From NCBI GenBank assembly GCA_003260075.1, contig QLIY01000096.1, positions 191,551 through 255,550 of the forward strand: a stretch of 64,000 nt of DNA. Direction: 5' to 3'. Positions 48,600 through 61,403 of this stretch are shown here, in pieces; the stretch's first letter is position 1, and each line of letters starts with the position of its first letter. The notes beneath the pieces were generated by a model. It was not told the DNA's origin. It did not search any database and saw only the letters and a list, made by a program, of their open reading frames with translations. A program made the position numbers and the translations under genes. The DNA is from Phallusia mammillata. Lineage: Eukaryota > Chordata > Ascidiacea > Phlebobranchia > Ascidiidae.

Positions 48600-50763
48600 T
48601 ATTATAGAAAAAAAGTGTTGAGTAGAAAGCTGAACTCTCTGAACACAGATAATTTCCTGTAAGTCAATGTAACTGCGTGTTTGTGTGAAACATGTAATGC
48701 TGTGTAAATAACAATGTTATCAAAACATATAGATGGACGTACAGCTTGCCAATATGGATTTTTCTTACCTGTTTACCGTGTATAATACGAGTCTACGACC
48801 CACATGTTAAAGACAATATGGAATCGATGTTAATATTTGACCAATAACAATCTTACTCATGCGCATCCAAAAACTGAACGACAATCGAATCGTAAATCAA
48901 ACACGGTCTCTGTCACAAAAATGTTGTAAAAAAACTTTCAAACATTGTATGGCCTGCTTGCAAAAGCATACTTTGGTGCAAGTTTGGGTTACATTTTTGT
49001 GTTTAATGTTTTTCTAAAGTGTTGTTTTCCATTGTTGGTTTAAATGTAGCCAAATGTAAAACGTGTACATACTGTGGAAAACGTAGACCGTTAGAGAAAA
49101 GTGTTTAAACTGCGTAAACGTGTGTGTGCGTTTAAGTTCAGATTTTGTTATCTGCATTCTAGTTTTACTATTTAAACAGCGATCGTGCATACCAAAATCG
49201 CGAATCCATACCAAATACTATTATCAAGTAACAATTAATTGGAACTATAAGTGGACTGTATTGTTATCGGAAATGTAAATAAATCTAATGAAAGCGTAAG
49301 TGATGTTTCAAACGCATAGCAAAATAGTGTAGTAGATATTGTGTAAACAGGACGTTAATTGCAAATGACTTGTTTTAAATTACTGTTGGGCGAGGGTTCA
49401 AAACATAAAACAAACAGATTATTCAGAATGCTACACAAAAAATATTGTACTAGCATTGCGTACATATTATAGAAATATCTGTTTTGTGTGAAAGAGAAAC
49501 AAAAATGTGATGATATCATGTTGCAACGCACCCTTTGCAAACAATAGAAGTCAAAATGTCACGCCATGTAACAATAGATGCGATAATCCGTCAGTCAACC
49601 AGATTTCATTCAAAATTTTTTCACATTTTATTGACTAACATAATCTCCAGTACTGTTGGATTTACTTATCATACTTTTACCCTCTCAATCCAATCACAGG
49701 ATTTTCAAATTTTAATTACCAAATAAGTTTCAGTAGTGTCGATTTGCATATCATATTTTTTACTTCTAGTTAAACGTAATGACTGATATTTCAACTTTAA
49801 TATTGCTGACGGGACAAATTGGCAATATATTGCATCATTTAACTGATAGCCAAGTCAACAAAAACTGAAGCCAATGAAAGGAAACGTGTTATCAAAGTTC
49901 CTGGAACGAAAACGGAAAAGAATTAGTCGGCAGAGAGCGCCAGAGATGTACTACCATTATAGAGAGACTAAATTAAAGATAATTTTTTAGCCCGACGTTT
50001 ATAACCTTTAACTGCGACCTCAAAAAATCGGGATGTTATAGTACAATGCTTTTATAGATTGGTGGACGTTTGTTTCTTATTCAATCTAACACACTGGTTC
50101 TGATTATCATTAGCCCATTTCCCAAAGACTATCGGCCATTAATTAAGCGTAACACGAAGGTGGGATACTACAGGTCTTGTTAGACAGGTAATCGATAATT
50201 GACTATTTCCAGCTAATACAAGCACGGCCCAGCCCGTTCGCAACACATCGCAAGTCCTGGGTGCTTCTACGATAAACGACCAACGAAACACAAACATCCT
50301 CATCCCGTTTGCCTAAAACAGGAAAATACAGACAGTTCGCGCAGCTGTGCTTAGCAATTTTCACATTTCAATGTATGAAACCCAGAAAAAGGAGTATAAC
50401 AGACCACAGGTTTAATGTTGCTTAGAGGAAATTAAAATTATGCTGAGCTGGAAGTAAAAACAGTTTCAGTGGAAAACTGCTCGTTACGACAGCCTGAGTG
50501 AAAGGAAAAACAAAGTCGAGATAAACCTGCGGACACTATGTCGTGAAGGGTGAGATTTACGTTAATGACAGGTATGGTTGAGTTATTAGAACACAGAGCA
50601 TCAGCTTGTAGCAAGCGAAATATCAATGTTTTTGCGAGATATATGAGACTTATATTACTAAGATATGAGACTTATATTCCTCGTCAACCTGTTTTTTCTT
50701 GCAGTTCCACAAAAAACAAACAAACTTAATATAGTTATCTATTATTTGACCGTTCAGACCAAG
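48600..50763. other. Gene C 3' UTR and C-D spacer
   Basis: No supported exon. It is a duplicate of the B-C spacer, with the same word order and similar length (about 1.9-2.2 kb). Confidence 0.6.
49278..49283 (+). terminator. Polyadenylation signal of gene C
   Basis: AATAAA in GAAATGTAAATAAATCTAATG, at the position equivalent to the gene B signal. Confidence 0.55.
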
Positions 50764-53700
50764 ATGCGAGGAAATCTTTGGCTGTTTGTCTGCCTCGTAA
50801 TAACGAGTCAAAGCACCAGTTTGGGTAAGAATGTGGTTTCTTATCATGTAATTACGTTGTTTTATACATATGCTTACACGAAAAGTTTTAATTACTGTTA
50901 AAGTAAAGTGTCATCTTGTGTTATTAAATTTTGCAGGTATGACTTGGTTTTCCAACGGAACACTTGAGTATGCGGTTGATTCGACAACTTTAAATTTTAC
51001 TGATGCCACTTTGAAATGCAAGTCTCTAAACGGGACGTTGGCAATATTAAAGTCGTCTAGTACAAGCACGTTTCTTAAATGGACACAAATAGTTACAGGT
51101 ATTGTTTGTTTTTTTCAGTGCCGAACAAGCTAATTAAAAGCATTTACATTTTATGAAGCAGAAAAAGCGGGTGTTGAAATATTTTGTTACATAATCGCTA
51201 AAAAGACAATTCTTACGTTAAAATCTGTATACATAGCAACGCACGTGGCAGTTCGCGAAATAATAATCCAGATGATCAGTTATTATAACATTTTGGCCAA
51301 AACGGTTCATTTCAAATTTGGTTTTGAAACAATTCTACTTTATCTTGATTTTATGCAGTGGCAACGTGGATTGGCTTACAAGACAAAAGCGGTACAGCAA
51401 CAAACTTCACATGGATTGATGGCACGCCGTTGCTGAAAAGCGAACATAATTTTCAGGGCGGTCAGATTACAAACAACAACTTAGCAAAGCCTGACTGCGT
51501 TGCTGTGGGAAGATATTTGGGATGGTCATCAAGGACTTGCTCACAATTAAAGCCCAGTTTGTGCCAGAGAAAGAGACCAAGTAAGTTAAAAAAACGATTC
51601 TGGAGTTTTGATGGGCCGCGTTGTTAAACTGTCTTTTTACTGTAAGTTTAAGATTATTAAACTGACCATCATCACAACATTGTACCATATACTAAACCAA
51701 CAGTAGCACGCAGGTCATATAATTGATACAGTTAAAAACTAGAAGAGTGGCTTTCTGATATACTTCCATTTTATATATTCTATACGATATTTACCAATTT
51801 ACTATACACATCATTTGATCTACACATATGATTGTTTTTGTAAACAAAAACTAATGGGTCCCCACACGCNNNNNNNNNNNNNNNNNNNNNNNNNNNNNNN
51901 NNNNNNNNNNNNNNNNNNNNNNNNNNNNNNNNNNNNNNNNNNNNNNNNNNNNNNNNNNNNNNNNNNNNNNNNNNNNNNNNNNNNNNNNNNNNNNNNNNNN
52001 NNNNNNNNNNNNNNNNNNNNNNNNNNNNNNNNNNNNNNNNNNNNNNNNNNNNNNNNNNNNNNNNNNNNNNNNNNNNNNNNNNNNNNNNNNNNNNNNNNNN
52101 NNNNNNNNNNNNNNNNNNNNNNNNNNNNNNNNNNNNNNNNNNNNNNNNNNNNNNNNNNNNNNNNNNNNNNNNNNNNNNNNNNNNNNNNNNNNNNNNNNNN
52201 NNNNNNNNNNNNNNNNNNNNNNNNNNNNNNNNNNNNNNNNNNNNNNNNNNNNNNNNNNNNNNNNNNNNNNNNNNNNNNNNNNNNNNNNNNNNNNNNNNNN
52301 NNNNNNNNNNNNNNNNNNNNNNNNNNNNNNNNNNNNNNNNNNNNNNNNNNNNNNNNNNNNNNNNNNNNNNNNNNNNNNNNNNNNNNNNNNNNNNNNNNNN
52401 NNNNNNNNNNNNNNNNNNNNNNNNNNNNNNNNNNNNNNNNNNNNNNNNNNNNNNNNNNNNNNNNNNNNNNNNNNNNNNNNNNNNNNNNNNNNNNNNNNNN
52501 NNNNNNNNNNNNNNNNNNNNNNNNNNNNNNNNNNNNNNNNNNNNNNNNNNNNNNNNNNNNNNNNNNNNNNNNNNNNNNNNNNNNNNNNNNNNNNNNNNNN
52601 NNNNNNTGTGTAAATTTGAAAAAGTTTGAACCATTCTTTCTTGACCAAAACGTGGGAACAAATCTGCGTTAGAAAGAAAAAAAGAAAAAAGAAAAAAAAA
52701 ATATAGACAAAAACAATATGTGTCCCCTTCAGGGAAGAGGACCCATAACTAGTTTATGTATTCAGAGGTTCGAAAACAACAAATAAGCAGCAAACACGAA
52801 TTTGCGGAAAAGGCGCCACCCCTACGTACAACTAATTAACACTCAACATGAAAAATCCCCACCCTTCAGCGATGTGCCATGCGTCATGTAAAGTAAACTT
52901 CCTATTTGGCGTTTGCCGCGTTACGCTGGCAAGTTTACATATATTATTTGTACTGCATGCTTTCAACAAGGTACAATAAAGCCAAAACAAATTGCATTCC
53001 TTGTAGATGTTGAATTAAATTAACAAACAAAATTGTCTTGTATTGCTATTAATTGCTTATCGTGTGGTTTTTAGCAACGTTAAGCGGAACTTACATGATA
53101 ATATATGGCAACCGGACAAAGCCACAAGTAAATGCAACCATCCCATTTGAAGTATGCCAAAACCCCGCCCCTCTATCGATCACAGTCACGGCGACTGCTG
53201 TTGGATACAGGTTTACCGCTACCGCTACACTGGTTGAAGCATGGGGTTTCAAGACCACGATAAACAGGCTAGACAAAAAAGCAACATTTCCCAATCAGCT
53301 TTCGATCCAATACACAGCCCAACTTTGTAAGTGACATGAATAGACTGCTAGTGTTTAAATCAGGTAAAACATAAAACAAGCTTACAATAACAGACTACCC
53401 GCCTGCTACAACCACCCCTCTGGCAACAACTACGCCCTTAGCCACGACGACACCCTTAGCAACGACGACACCCCTGGTGACCACCAACCCCTTAGCTACG
53501 ACGACACCCTTAGTAACGACAACACCGCTGGTGACGACAACCCCCTTAGCAACGACGAAACCCCTGGCGACGACGACCCCCTTAGCAACGACGACACCCC
53601 TGTCAAAAACAAGTCCCAAACCTAACACACCAACTGTTATAAAGGGTAAACACTTGTTTCTTACTATGATGATGGCTAATACATAATACTCCATATTATG

Positions 53701-56700
53701 AGTGTTACTACTACTTGTGATGTGCACTAATCAAAAGCATGCATGTGTGTTGCAGTGTTTTGCAACGCAAAAGTTGTTTCTGCGTCGAACAAAACCTTCA
53801 ATTTCGCTCAAGTCGAGGTGGGAAAAACCGCAGTTTCACAAGAAACATGTTCTTCAACAGGTAAATGACAAAATAAGAAACAACACTGGTTGCAAACGCA
53901 TACGGTACTATATGTACGCCAAAAGTTCTTTATTTAATTACAAAAAGTACAACGCATTATTGAATGTTTTATATTTATAACCTGCATTTATACAGGAAAT
54001 CCTGAGGCATCAGCACCCTGTTTACAAAACGCAACAGATGCAAACTCTGCGTACTTCGGCACACCGATTATAATCAGCTGCGGAACAACATTAGGAAGCT
54101 TGTCAACAACGGTAAATGCACTTGCACTAAAGATACAAAGTGCCATTGTATATCCTTATACATTGTTGGGGTCCATATCATTTTCAACTATTTGCGCCAG
54201 TTTACAGTTTTATTCTCAATCCCGTCTGAACGTCGAAAGTCCATAACAAAGTTCATCTATATTCTCATTACAAAATGCGTTGTAAGTTCTGTGTTTGGAT
54301 TACGTGCGTGCGTTGTTTTGAAAAGTCTATATTTAAAACCGTCACTTGCGACCGTCAGTACTAGAATAAATTCGTTTTCTGACAAACTTTATGATCAATT
54401 TCCTTATCCAATGAAAATTGAAATCACACATTAATAATTTTGACTTGCAGTAAAGTTAATAAAAGTGATGTTCAATGCAGATCAATGTGTCACAAGCTAC
54501 AACATCAAGTGTAACCACCACCGTAGCAACTCTGAAACTGCTGACAAGCAGTCCAGCAAAACTCAATATGGCAGATGTTGCAAATGCCACAGCTGCTCTC
54601 AATGAGCTAAGTGTCACGGATCCTCAGAAAGTACAGGTTAGACATCTTGTAAAACGAAAATTTTCTTTGCAGCTGTAAAAACTATACTTTCGATACTTTT
54701 CTTTAAAGATTACCGTTAACACGATGTACGACGTTCTTTTAACCACCAACCAGGTTGCGGCTACATTCCAAAATACCACTAACAGCAAGTAAGTAAAAAT
54801 GGAAGTTTATAGATTTAAAGTAGAATTTTTCCTTTACGAGTTGTATTTTATTTAGGACCGCTGCAAGTCAAAAAGCTTCTCTTACCAAAAGCTTGGAGAC
54901 ATTCACTAACCGAGTAACGTTGCCTGCAAACACAACTGTCCTAACAATATCAACAAACCAAACAACAATACAGGTACAAAAAGAATACTACAACCAGATT
55001 TTAAAGACACACAAACACACACGGCTTTTTTTATCAAATTGCTGTAGGAAAACCTTAAGCCCACGAGTCTATAAAGTGTCGCAATATATGCACGTGATTA
55101 TTTGTTAGGTGAGCCAAACTAAGAAGACTGCACAAAACAAGTATGCTCCAGTTTCATTTGCCCCTGGAAACAACAGCGCAATAACGGGAACAAATGTGGT
55201 AACAGCAACTATTCCTGGGTCGGTATTGGACGCCGTGGGCTCAACAGGCGGTAACACAAGCGTCCGAGTGAGTTTTATCTTTCATTCAAGCTCAACACTC
55301 TTTCCTGCAGCTGAGAAAGCACCCATGGTAAGACAACATCCAAACATCCATATATGTAGGTCTATAGTTTATAAAGCATCAAACCAATTAAACTTAAAGT
55401 GACCATTACATAATTGGATAACATTCCTATTTGATTGAACATTTGAGTTGCGTTTCAGGTAATCACTGTAAATGTGAAAGGCCACAAAGGCGGAGCAATC
55501 AAAGCACCAATTGACTTAACGTTCACGAACACAAGCGAAAAACAAGGAAATGTTCCATTAACAAACGGATCGTTAAAGGTAAATCACTAAGGTGTACTAA
55601 CACTGCCATGACTTTCTAAAACAAGTTCGAACAAACCAAACACATAGAAAACATTGTTGTTCTGCATTTCCGAATTGATTTTGACTATAAACTGTCTGTG
55701 CTAGACAGGAAATTCTATTACACATTTCGGAGACATTAATTTAGGTCTGCATTGCCACAAATTAATACAAACCGTAATACCACAGGACGTTGTAACCAGG
55801 ACACAGTGCAGTGTCTACCAAGCCAGCGGAAAATGGATTCCGAACGGCTGTAGATTGATTGCTGGAAGTTCTCCACCGAAATGTGCATGTGCGGTTTTGG
55901 CAAGTTTCTCTATGATAGTGGTAGGTTCTATATATTCTATCATAGATTTATTCTGTACAACAAAATTTAGCCGATTATATTTATATTTGAATAAGACCCT
56001 GATGATGCTTTTTATAGCGAAATGCATCTGTTTTGATAAAACAAATACAATATAGCGACAGATTTAGTGGTTTTCACACTGAATTCTCTAGCCGATTATA
56101 TATTATCTTTAAGAGCACAAAGATTCTTCCGAGCGCTTTCGCAATGGGAGTTGTTAGTTACATCGGTTGTGCATTATCGGTGCTGGGATTGATAGTTACC
56201 ATTGGAATATACATGGGCATCAAGTAAGTAAAGGTTTTTAACGGGCGGCAATGGGCACTCTGGTTGTTTTGCAATACAAGCGGGCGGTTTGCACTTTAAC
56301 CGTTCGTTGGCAAAACAATACTTATTACAAACTGAGCTAAATAAATGAGAGTAAACGGGATGATGTAACGTTAGGTGGGCGTTTCGCAAAACGAGAAATC
56401 GATTTGCAGAACAAAAAATTGCACAAGCAACAGGAATTTTGAAATATCTTAGTGATGACAATTTCAAGTTTTGGTTTCTTAACACACCATGTGGACAGTA
56501 TTTGCAGCCAAGTGCAATCTTGTGTATTGATATAATGGACATGTACTGTTTCTCTAAACAGTAGCTGCTAAATTGCTTCACAGGAAATGTTTCTCAAGAA
56601 TGAACATTCTACAGTGGAGATAGTAGTTACCACCAAGCATATCCTGTTGTTAGAAAAGTTACTGAAACTTTTAAAAAGAAAAGCCAGTTAGCCAGCAATT

Positions 56701-59313
56701 TCCATGAGTCTCTCAAAGGCAAAACGGTTCTTGTCAACACTAAAAAGGATGCAAACTTTTCTAAGGAACACCATTATTTCCAAAAAGACTTGCACTTGCA
56801 GTGATAGCACTAAATAGAAGGAAAAAAAAACAGTTTCTTAGTTGTCATTTGGAAATCAAGGAAGAAGCTATCCATTATTTTGCTCAAACTATAACTTTAT
56901 GATTCATTTAAGTTGTAAAATAGAAGCACAAGGTTCAATACTATGTTTTAAATTTAAGTGAGAGTGTTGTAATTTTCAAAGCTTGGAGAGTTTTGCACTT
57001 CAAAAAAAGGAATTATAAGCTACTTGCCACCAAATAAAGCAGCAAGTATAGCAGTTAAGAGCCTTAAAAACAATTAATAGTTGTACACAAAAGTTAAGTA
57101 AAGATGTTAAATAAAATAAACAAGTTCTGACACAAATGTAATGTGGTCGTTAAATTTATCAGTTATGATACAAATTAAAAGCTTTATGGCTAGTTTTTTT
57201 GTGGCAATTATAATCTGTGAAGTGTCATAGAATATGTTGAAAATGCTGACTGTGGCTATAAGTTACCTAAATGATACATGACCATATTAATGACTGAATA
57301 GCAAGTGTGTTAGTTAGTAGTCATTGTTATAACCAGTTTTACTTTAATGTTGTCCAACTGAAATACTTCGATCTTTTTCGACTCATTTATTAATATTTTT
57401 TTCCATGTACTGTTGTTGTGTTTTACCGTATTTATAACCGCTACGTTTCGAGTCTGTGTCACGTGTGTTTTTGTGCCACTTTTTTCGTGCATGTTATTAA
57501 GTTTGGTCCGTCGCTGTGCAAGTAAACAAAATTCCCCCATGATACCGTCTGCGGTTTACACTCGTGTACATTATTGCGTAACAAACATTACGTCACAATG
57601 GAGTTGCCGATTAAGATTTGTATTACTTGTTTTTGTACACAAAACAATGGCTAGAAAATTAGAAATGTGGCTTTTCTATATATTGCCAACTAGTATTTGT
57701 TCAATAAAGGCTAAAATTTGGAGCAGCACCCCCACAAATTTTAGGCACGAGCCGCCACTGCTTTTGGCGAGAAAATATATTGCACCAGAAGTTTACTTGA
57801 CGGATAAATGTCACAAACATTAACTTTGCAGGGAACTACGTCAGCGACAACCGACAGTGTTCCTGTTGAACATATGTTTCAATCTTCTGATAGCTGATAT
57901 TATCTTCCTGTTTGGTGTTGGTTGGACTTCAAATACGACCGGATGTTACATTGTCACGGGTCTTCTCCATTACTTTTTGCTCACCACTTGGTTTTGGATG
58001 AGTGCCAACGCTTACAACATGTACAAAGCTCTGACTACGGTAATAGTATAGACGCTATAGCGCGCACACATTTCCAAAGGTGTCTCAAATACTTCCGGAA
58101 CTTCTTTAAAATCATTCCAAGTCAGTCCAAAGGGCTATCAATATGACAATAGAAGTATAGACACTAAACTAGATATGTTGTAAAAATGTTTAAACACTGT
58201 TTTAGATGGCTTACATCGGTGGCACATCATCAACCATACCAGCATTCATTTGTTATGTGGGTCCAATAGTGATTGTAGCCATCGACAGCACAATTTCGGC
58301 GGTATTTGATAAACACAACTACTTTTCAGGTACATTTCGACACAATTATCGTTTTTATCCAAACGTCTACGATTGTAAATTTTAACCGAGAGTTTAAATA
58401 TCGACTGTTTCGTCAGTTTGAAAATTATTAAAAAAACTTATTTCCTTCCATATATTTTTCAGATGACATTTTCTTTACATCGGTCTACAAAGCGAGAAAT
58501 ATGTGCTGGTTAAACGAATATTCGCTCAATTACGGGTTTCTGTTACCAGTTGGAATCTTGGCAATGTGCAATATCGCTTGCTTTGTGATAGTGATATGCA
58601 AGATAACTTGTCTAAGAACTAAGGTTAGTAGCAAAAAACAATCCTAATAATTCCAAATCATGGCTCTCCTGTTCAACAAAATGGAAGACTATGTTCCGAA
58701 GGCTATGTCTGACTACGTACTACAGACGGTAAAGCAAAAACATAACAAGTTGTTGCTTGGGATTTCTGCAACTTGACATTTACCAGTCGTAATACTCGTG
58801 AGCAGTCCGATAGTCCTTTAAATAATTCCAAAGTACCAAAGCACCCTAAAAGTGTATGACGTCGAGATAAACTTTATCTTACACGTTTTATACCTTTGCA
58901 TTTTAAAATTTGACAGGTATCCTCGTCAGCCCGAAAACGCAACCCCAAAGACGACTTTGCAGTGGCAGTAGCTGTTTGCATCATGATGGGGCTCACGTGG
59001 GTCTTTGGGTTCTTTATGTTACTTGCTGACAACGTAACATACCAAACTATAATGAGCTGGCTGTTCACCATTTTCAATTCCACGCAGGTAAGTTTTTCCC
59101 ATCGCGTACAATTATACACTACTATTTTCATTGATTAAAGTTGTTCGTTTTTGTGTGTCCCAGGGATTCCTAATTTTTGTCTTAAACTGCCTGCGACAAA
59201 CTAAGATTCGCATTTTGTGGTGGGGAGCTTTTGTAGCTTGCATCACGTGCCGAAAAACCGAGCACAAGCGAGGACCAAGGAGTTCTTCGGGATCAGTTTC
59301 AACTCGCATCTAA
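50764..59313 (+). CDS. Gene D: CTLD/H-lectin adhesion GPCR, intact
   Basis: Exons 50764-50824 (signal peptide, MRGNLWLFVCLVITSQ), 50937-51098 and 51359-51580 (CTLD), 53075-53326 (H-lectin-like), 53394-53645 (PLATTT stalk), 53756-53860, 53996-54111 (four-Cys), 54481-54636, 54709-54788, 54856-54973, 55109-55327, 55459-55578 (GAIN), 55786-55920 (GPS), 56114-56223, 57832-58039, 58206-58329, 58463-58623, 58917-59087, 59164-59313 (7TM, TAA). All joins are in frame: 973 residues. GPS reads QCSVYQASGKWIPNGC then KCACAVLASFSMIVV, with the triad changed to V-L-A. TM6 is GLTWVFGFFML; Cys in TGCYIVTG and NMCWLNEYS. The cytoplasmic end is ...RSSSGSVSTRI. The N gap lies in the intron before the H-lectin-like exon and might hide an exon. 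It is near-identical to gene C over the GAIN and 7TM exons. Confidence 0.88.
51870..52606. other. Assembly gap (737 N)
   Basis: Unresolved bases inside the intron 51581-53074 of gene D. The right edge is followed by A-rich sequence (AAAGAAAAAAAG), a likely cause of assembly failure. Confidence 0.99.
56224..57831. mobile_element. Enlarged intron of gene D with hAT-like end
   Basis: The equivalent intron of gene C is 215 bases; here it is 1608. Most of the extra sequence is unique AT-rich DNA. Its right part ends at 57760 with GGCACGAGCCGCCACTG, whose complement CAGTGGCGGCTCGTGCC is a common hAT terminus. A matching left end was not found. Confidence 0.5.
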
Positions 59314-59867
59314 TTCCAAAAAAGCATTAGCACGGTTGAATAGAAAACATTGAAAAAAATCTGTACACGAGTATTTTTCTGCATACCATTGTAACATTCT
59401 GTATTCGTGAACTGTTTATCGCTTTTTAGAAGAACTTCGCCCTGTTTGAATGTATTAAAACAGAAAGACGGATAAACAAATTTGTTTTCATGTGTTTTTC
59501 GCCATCACAGGTACATCCAAGAAACGCATTAAACTGCACACAAGGTGTTTGTATCTAGTACGACGCACCATTGTGAATAACAGTACGGTGAGTAGGCTGT
59601 AGTGACAGCTTGACATACGGTCAACAGCAAACCTTGAGTATCTAAAAACATGACGACAATCAATCAGAAATTCAAACATGCATTAATCACAAAACAAATC
59701 CTTGCCACCCAAAACGTAAAAATGCGACCAGCTGAGAGGAATAAGATGAATTTTGCATCCAATTTGAAATACGAGCCAAAGCCGCCAAAGTGGTTGCAGA
59801 TAGCTTTAGAGACTGTGTGTAATTCCAGCCTTACCAGTAAGCGAAACATTATTAAGAATAATTTAAT

Positions 59868-59934
59868 ATTTGCTTCATACTGTTTACTACAAACCAAAAT
59901 CCAAACTTTATCGTGGGGAAACTTGGTGGGCTGA
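59868..59934 (+). pseudogene. Decayed copy of a receptor terminal exon (TM7)
   Basis: It reads LIFASYCLLQTKIQTLSWGN and stops at TGA. Gene D's last exon has LIFVLNCLRQTKIRILWWGA at the same positions, so 12 of 20 residues match. It lies 555 bases after gene D on the same strand, with no intact upstream 7TM exons. Probably a relic of another tandem copy. Confidence 0.55.
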
Positions 59935-61403
59935 CGACATTCAGAGAGAAACAAATGTTTAAACAAGAGCAGAAATGACTCAAAATCAGTTCGAAATGTG
60001 TCGTAAATATGGAATAGTAAGTCAGGAAATAGTTAAGTTTGAAACCAAGCTAAATTTAAATAAAATTATTGTTAGAATTGCAAAGGCGTTAATTCGATGA
60101 TTGATCGGGTAATTTGCACAGGGAGTTTTGTAAATAAACTATACTGCAAAAAAATAAATAAAGACTTGTCTGAGTCGTCATAATAATAATACCGCAAGTA
60201 TAATTATTTGGCACTTGGAATTTTGGCAGATTTTTCTTTAAAGAAAGGTTGATTTCTTTATTGCTAAACAAGGTGGAAATCCGGTTAGGAAGCCTTTGTC
60301 AAAATAACTTGAAGAATGAAAATAGTAACAGTAAACGGGCCCGAAATCCGAACCCGACCGAAACCCGAAAGTATAAGCCCGAAGAAGACCGTTTATGCCC
60401 GAAAGTTCGATTGACAGGCATTTTATAAAGAAGACATACACAAAAGACATTGGCTAAAACAAGACGTTTTAGGTCTTGGGCATTAACGTTTAGTCCAGCA
60501 ACTATCTACTCGGCTCGGTAATTTATTTTTAAAACAATTACGGACACAGAATAAGAAGGCCGGCGCGAATTTTTTTGCAGTGTGTTACTTACAAGTAGTT
60601 CTAACTACTGTGCTTAAACATCTAATAATCGATAAACCATTTAGGAGTTGTGTTTTTAGTTATGCATAAATTCGCGTTTGTTTTTGTTCCGCTTAACATG
60701 ACGCACAGAAAAGCACCTACTTCCACTGTGGTTATGTCGTCGTATGGGCGTAAGAAACACGGATGTTCAACTTGCCTACGATAAAGCTTGGGTTAGGGCG
60801 TTTATTCATACCAGTTTCTGATTAACTGGTTAACAACACAGTTCTTGTTACGAGTAGTCATAACAGTAAACGGGTTAGTTTTTTTCAGTTCATGAAAGGG
60901 ATGTAGTTGGTATTGTTTTGTTTTGGTTTAGTTATCTGTGATGCGATACGCGTAGACAGCAGTATGGACAAACTAGAGTTCGCAAATCCCGTAAGATAGT
61001 CTTAAAGTGTCTTTAAAAGCATGTTTATGTTCCTTAAAGCATTTAAAACATACACGTAGAAACCACTAATTATATTTGGATGTTAGTTGTTTCTAATTCT
61101 TCCTCCTGCATTGTTTTGACGAAAGACACAACTTTGTGCATATAAGTTCCAGTTAAAAAGTGGTGTTTTGCAGACACAATACTGAACTAGAGCCGTTACT
61201 ACAAAAGTTTGGAAACCGCGTTTGTTGGGAGAAAGCAACTTGAATAAGAGCGGCAGCAGTTCATACCATATCTGATGATAATACCTGTTCTAGGATAAAC
61301 GTTATGATAAACCAGTTTTGCTAAAAGTAACGAACTTCCTTTGCAGTTTAAGCTTTATGTAAACTGTTACAGCGACTTGCTGTAAGAGAAAACAAACAAG
61401 GCG
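59935..61403. other. Intergenic between gene D and gene E
   Basis: Contains a diverged CGGGCCCGAA-type repeat at about 60326-60570 related to the MITE at 36214-36490. Otherwise no exon could be supported. Confidence 0.45.

Noticed and set aside
51780-52672. Three long ORFs across the N run
   Set aside because: Their length comes from unknown bases translated as X.
57413-57823. 136-residue plus-strand ORF in the large intron of gene D
   Set aside because: Ends in an hAT-like terminus; no domain recognised and the sequence is absent from the equivalent intron of gene C.
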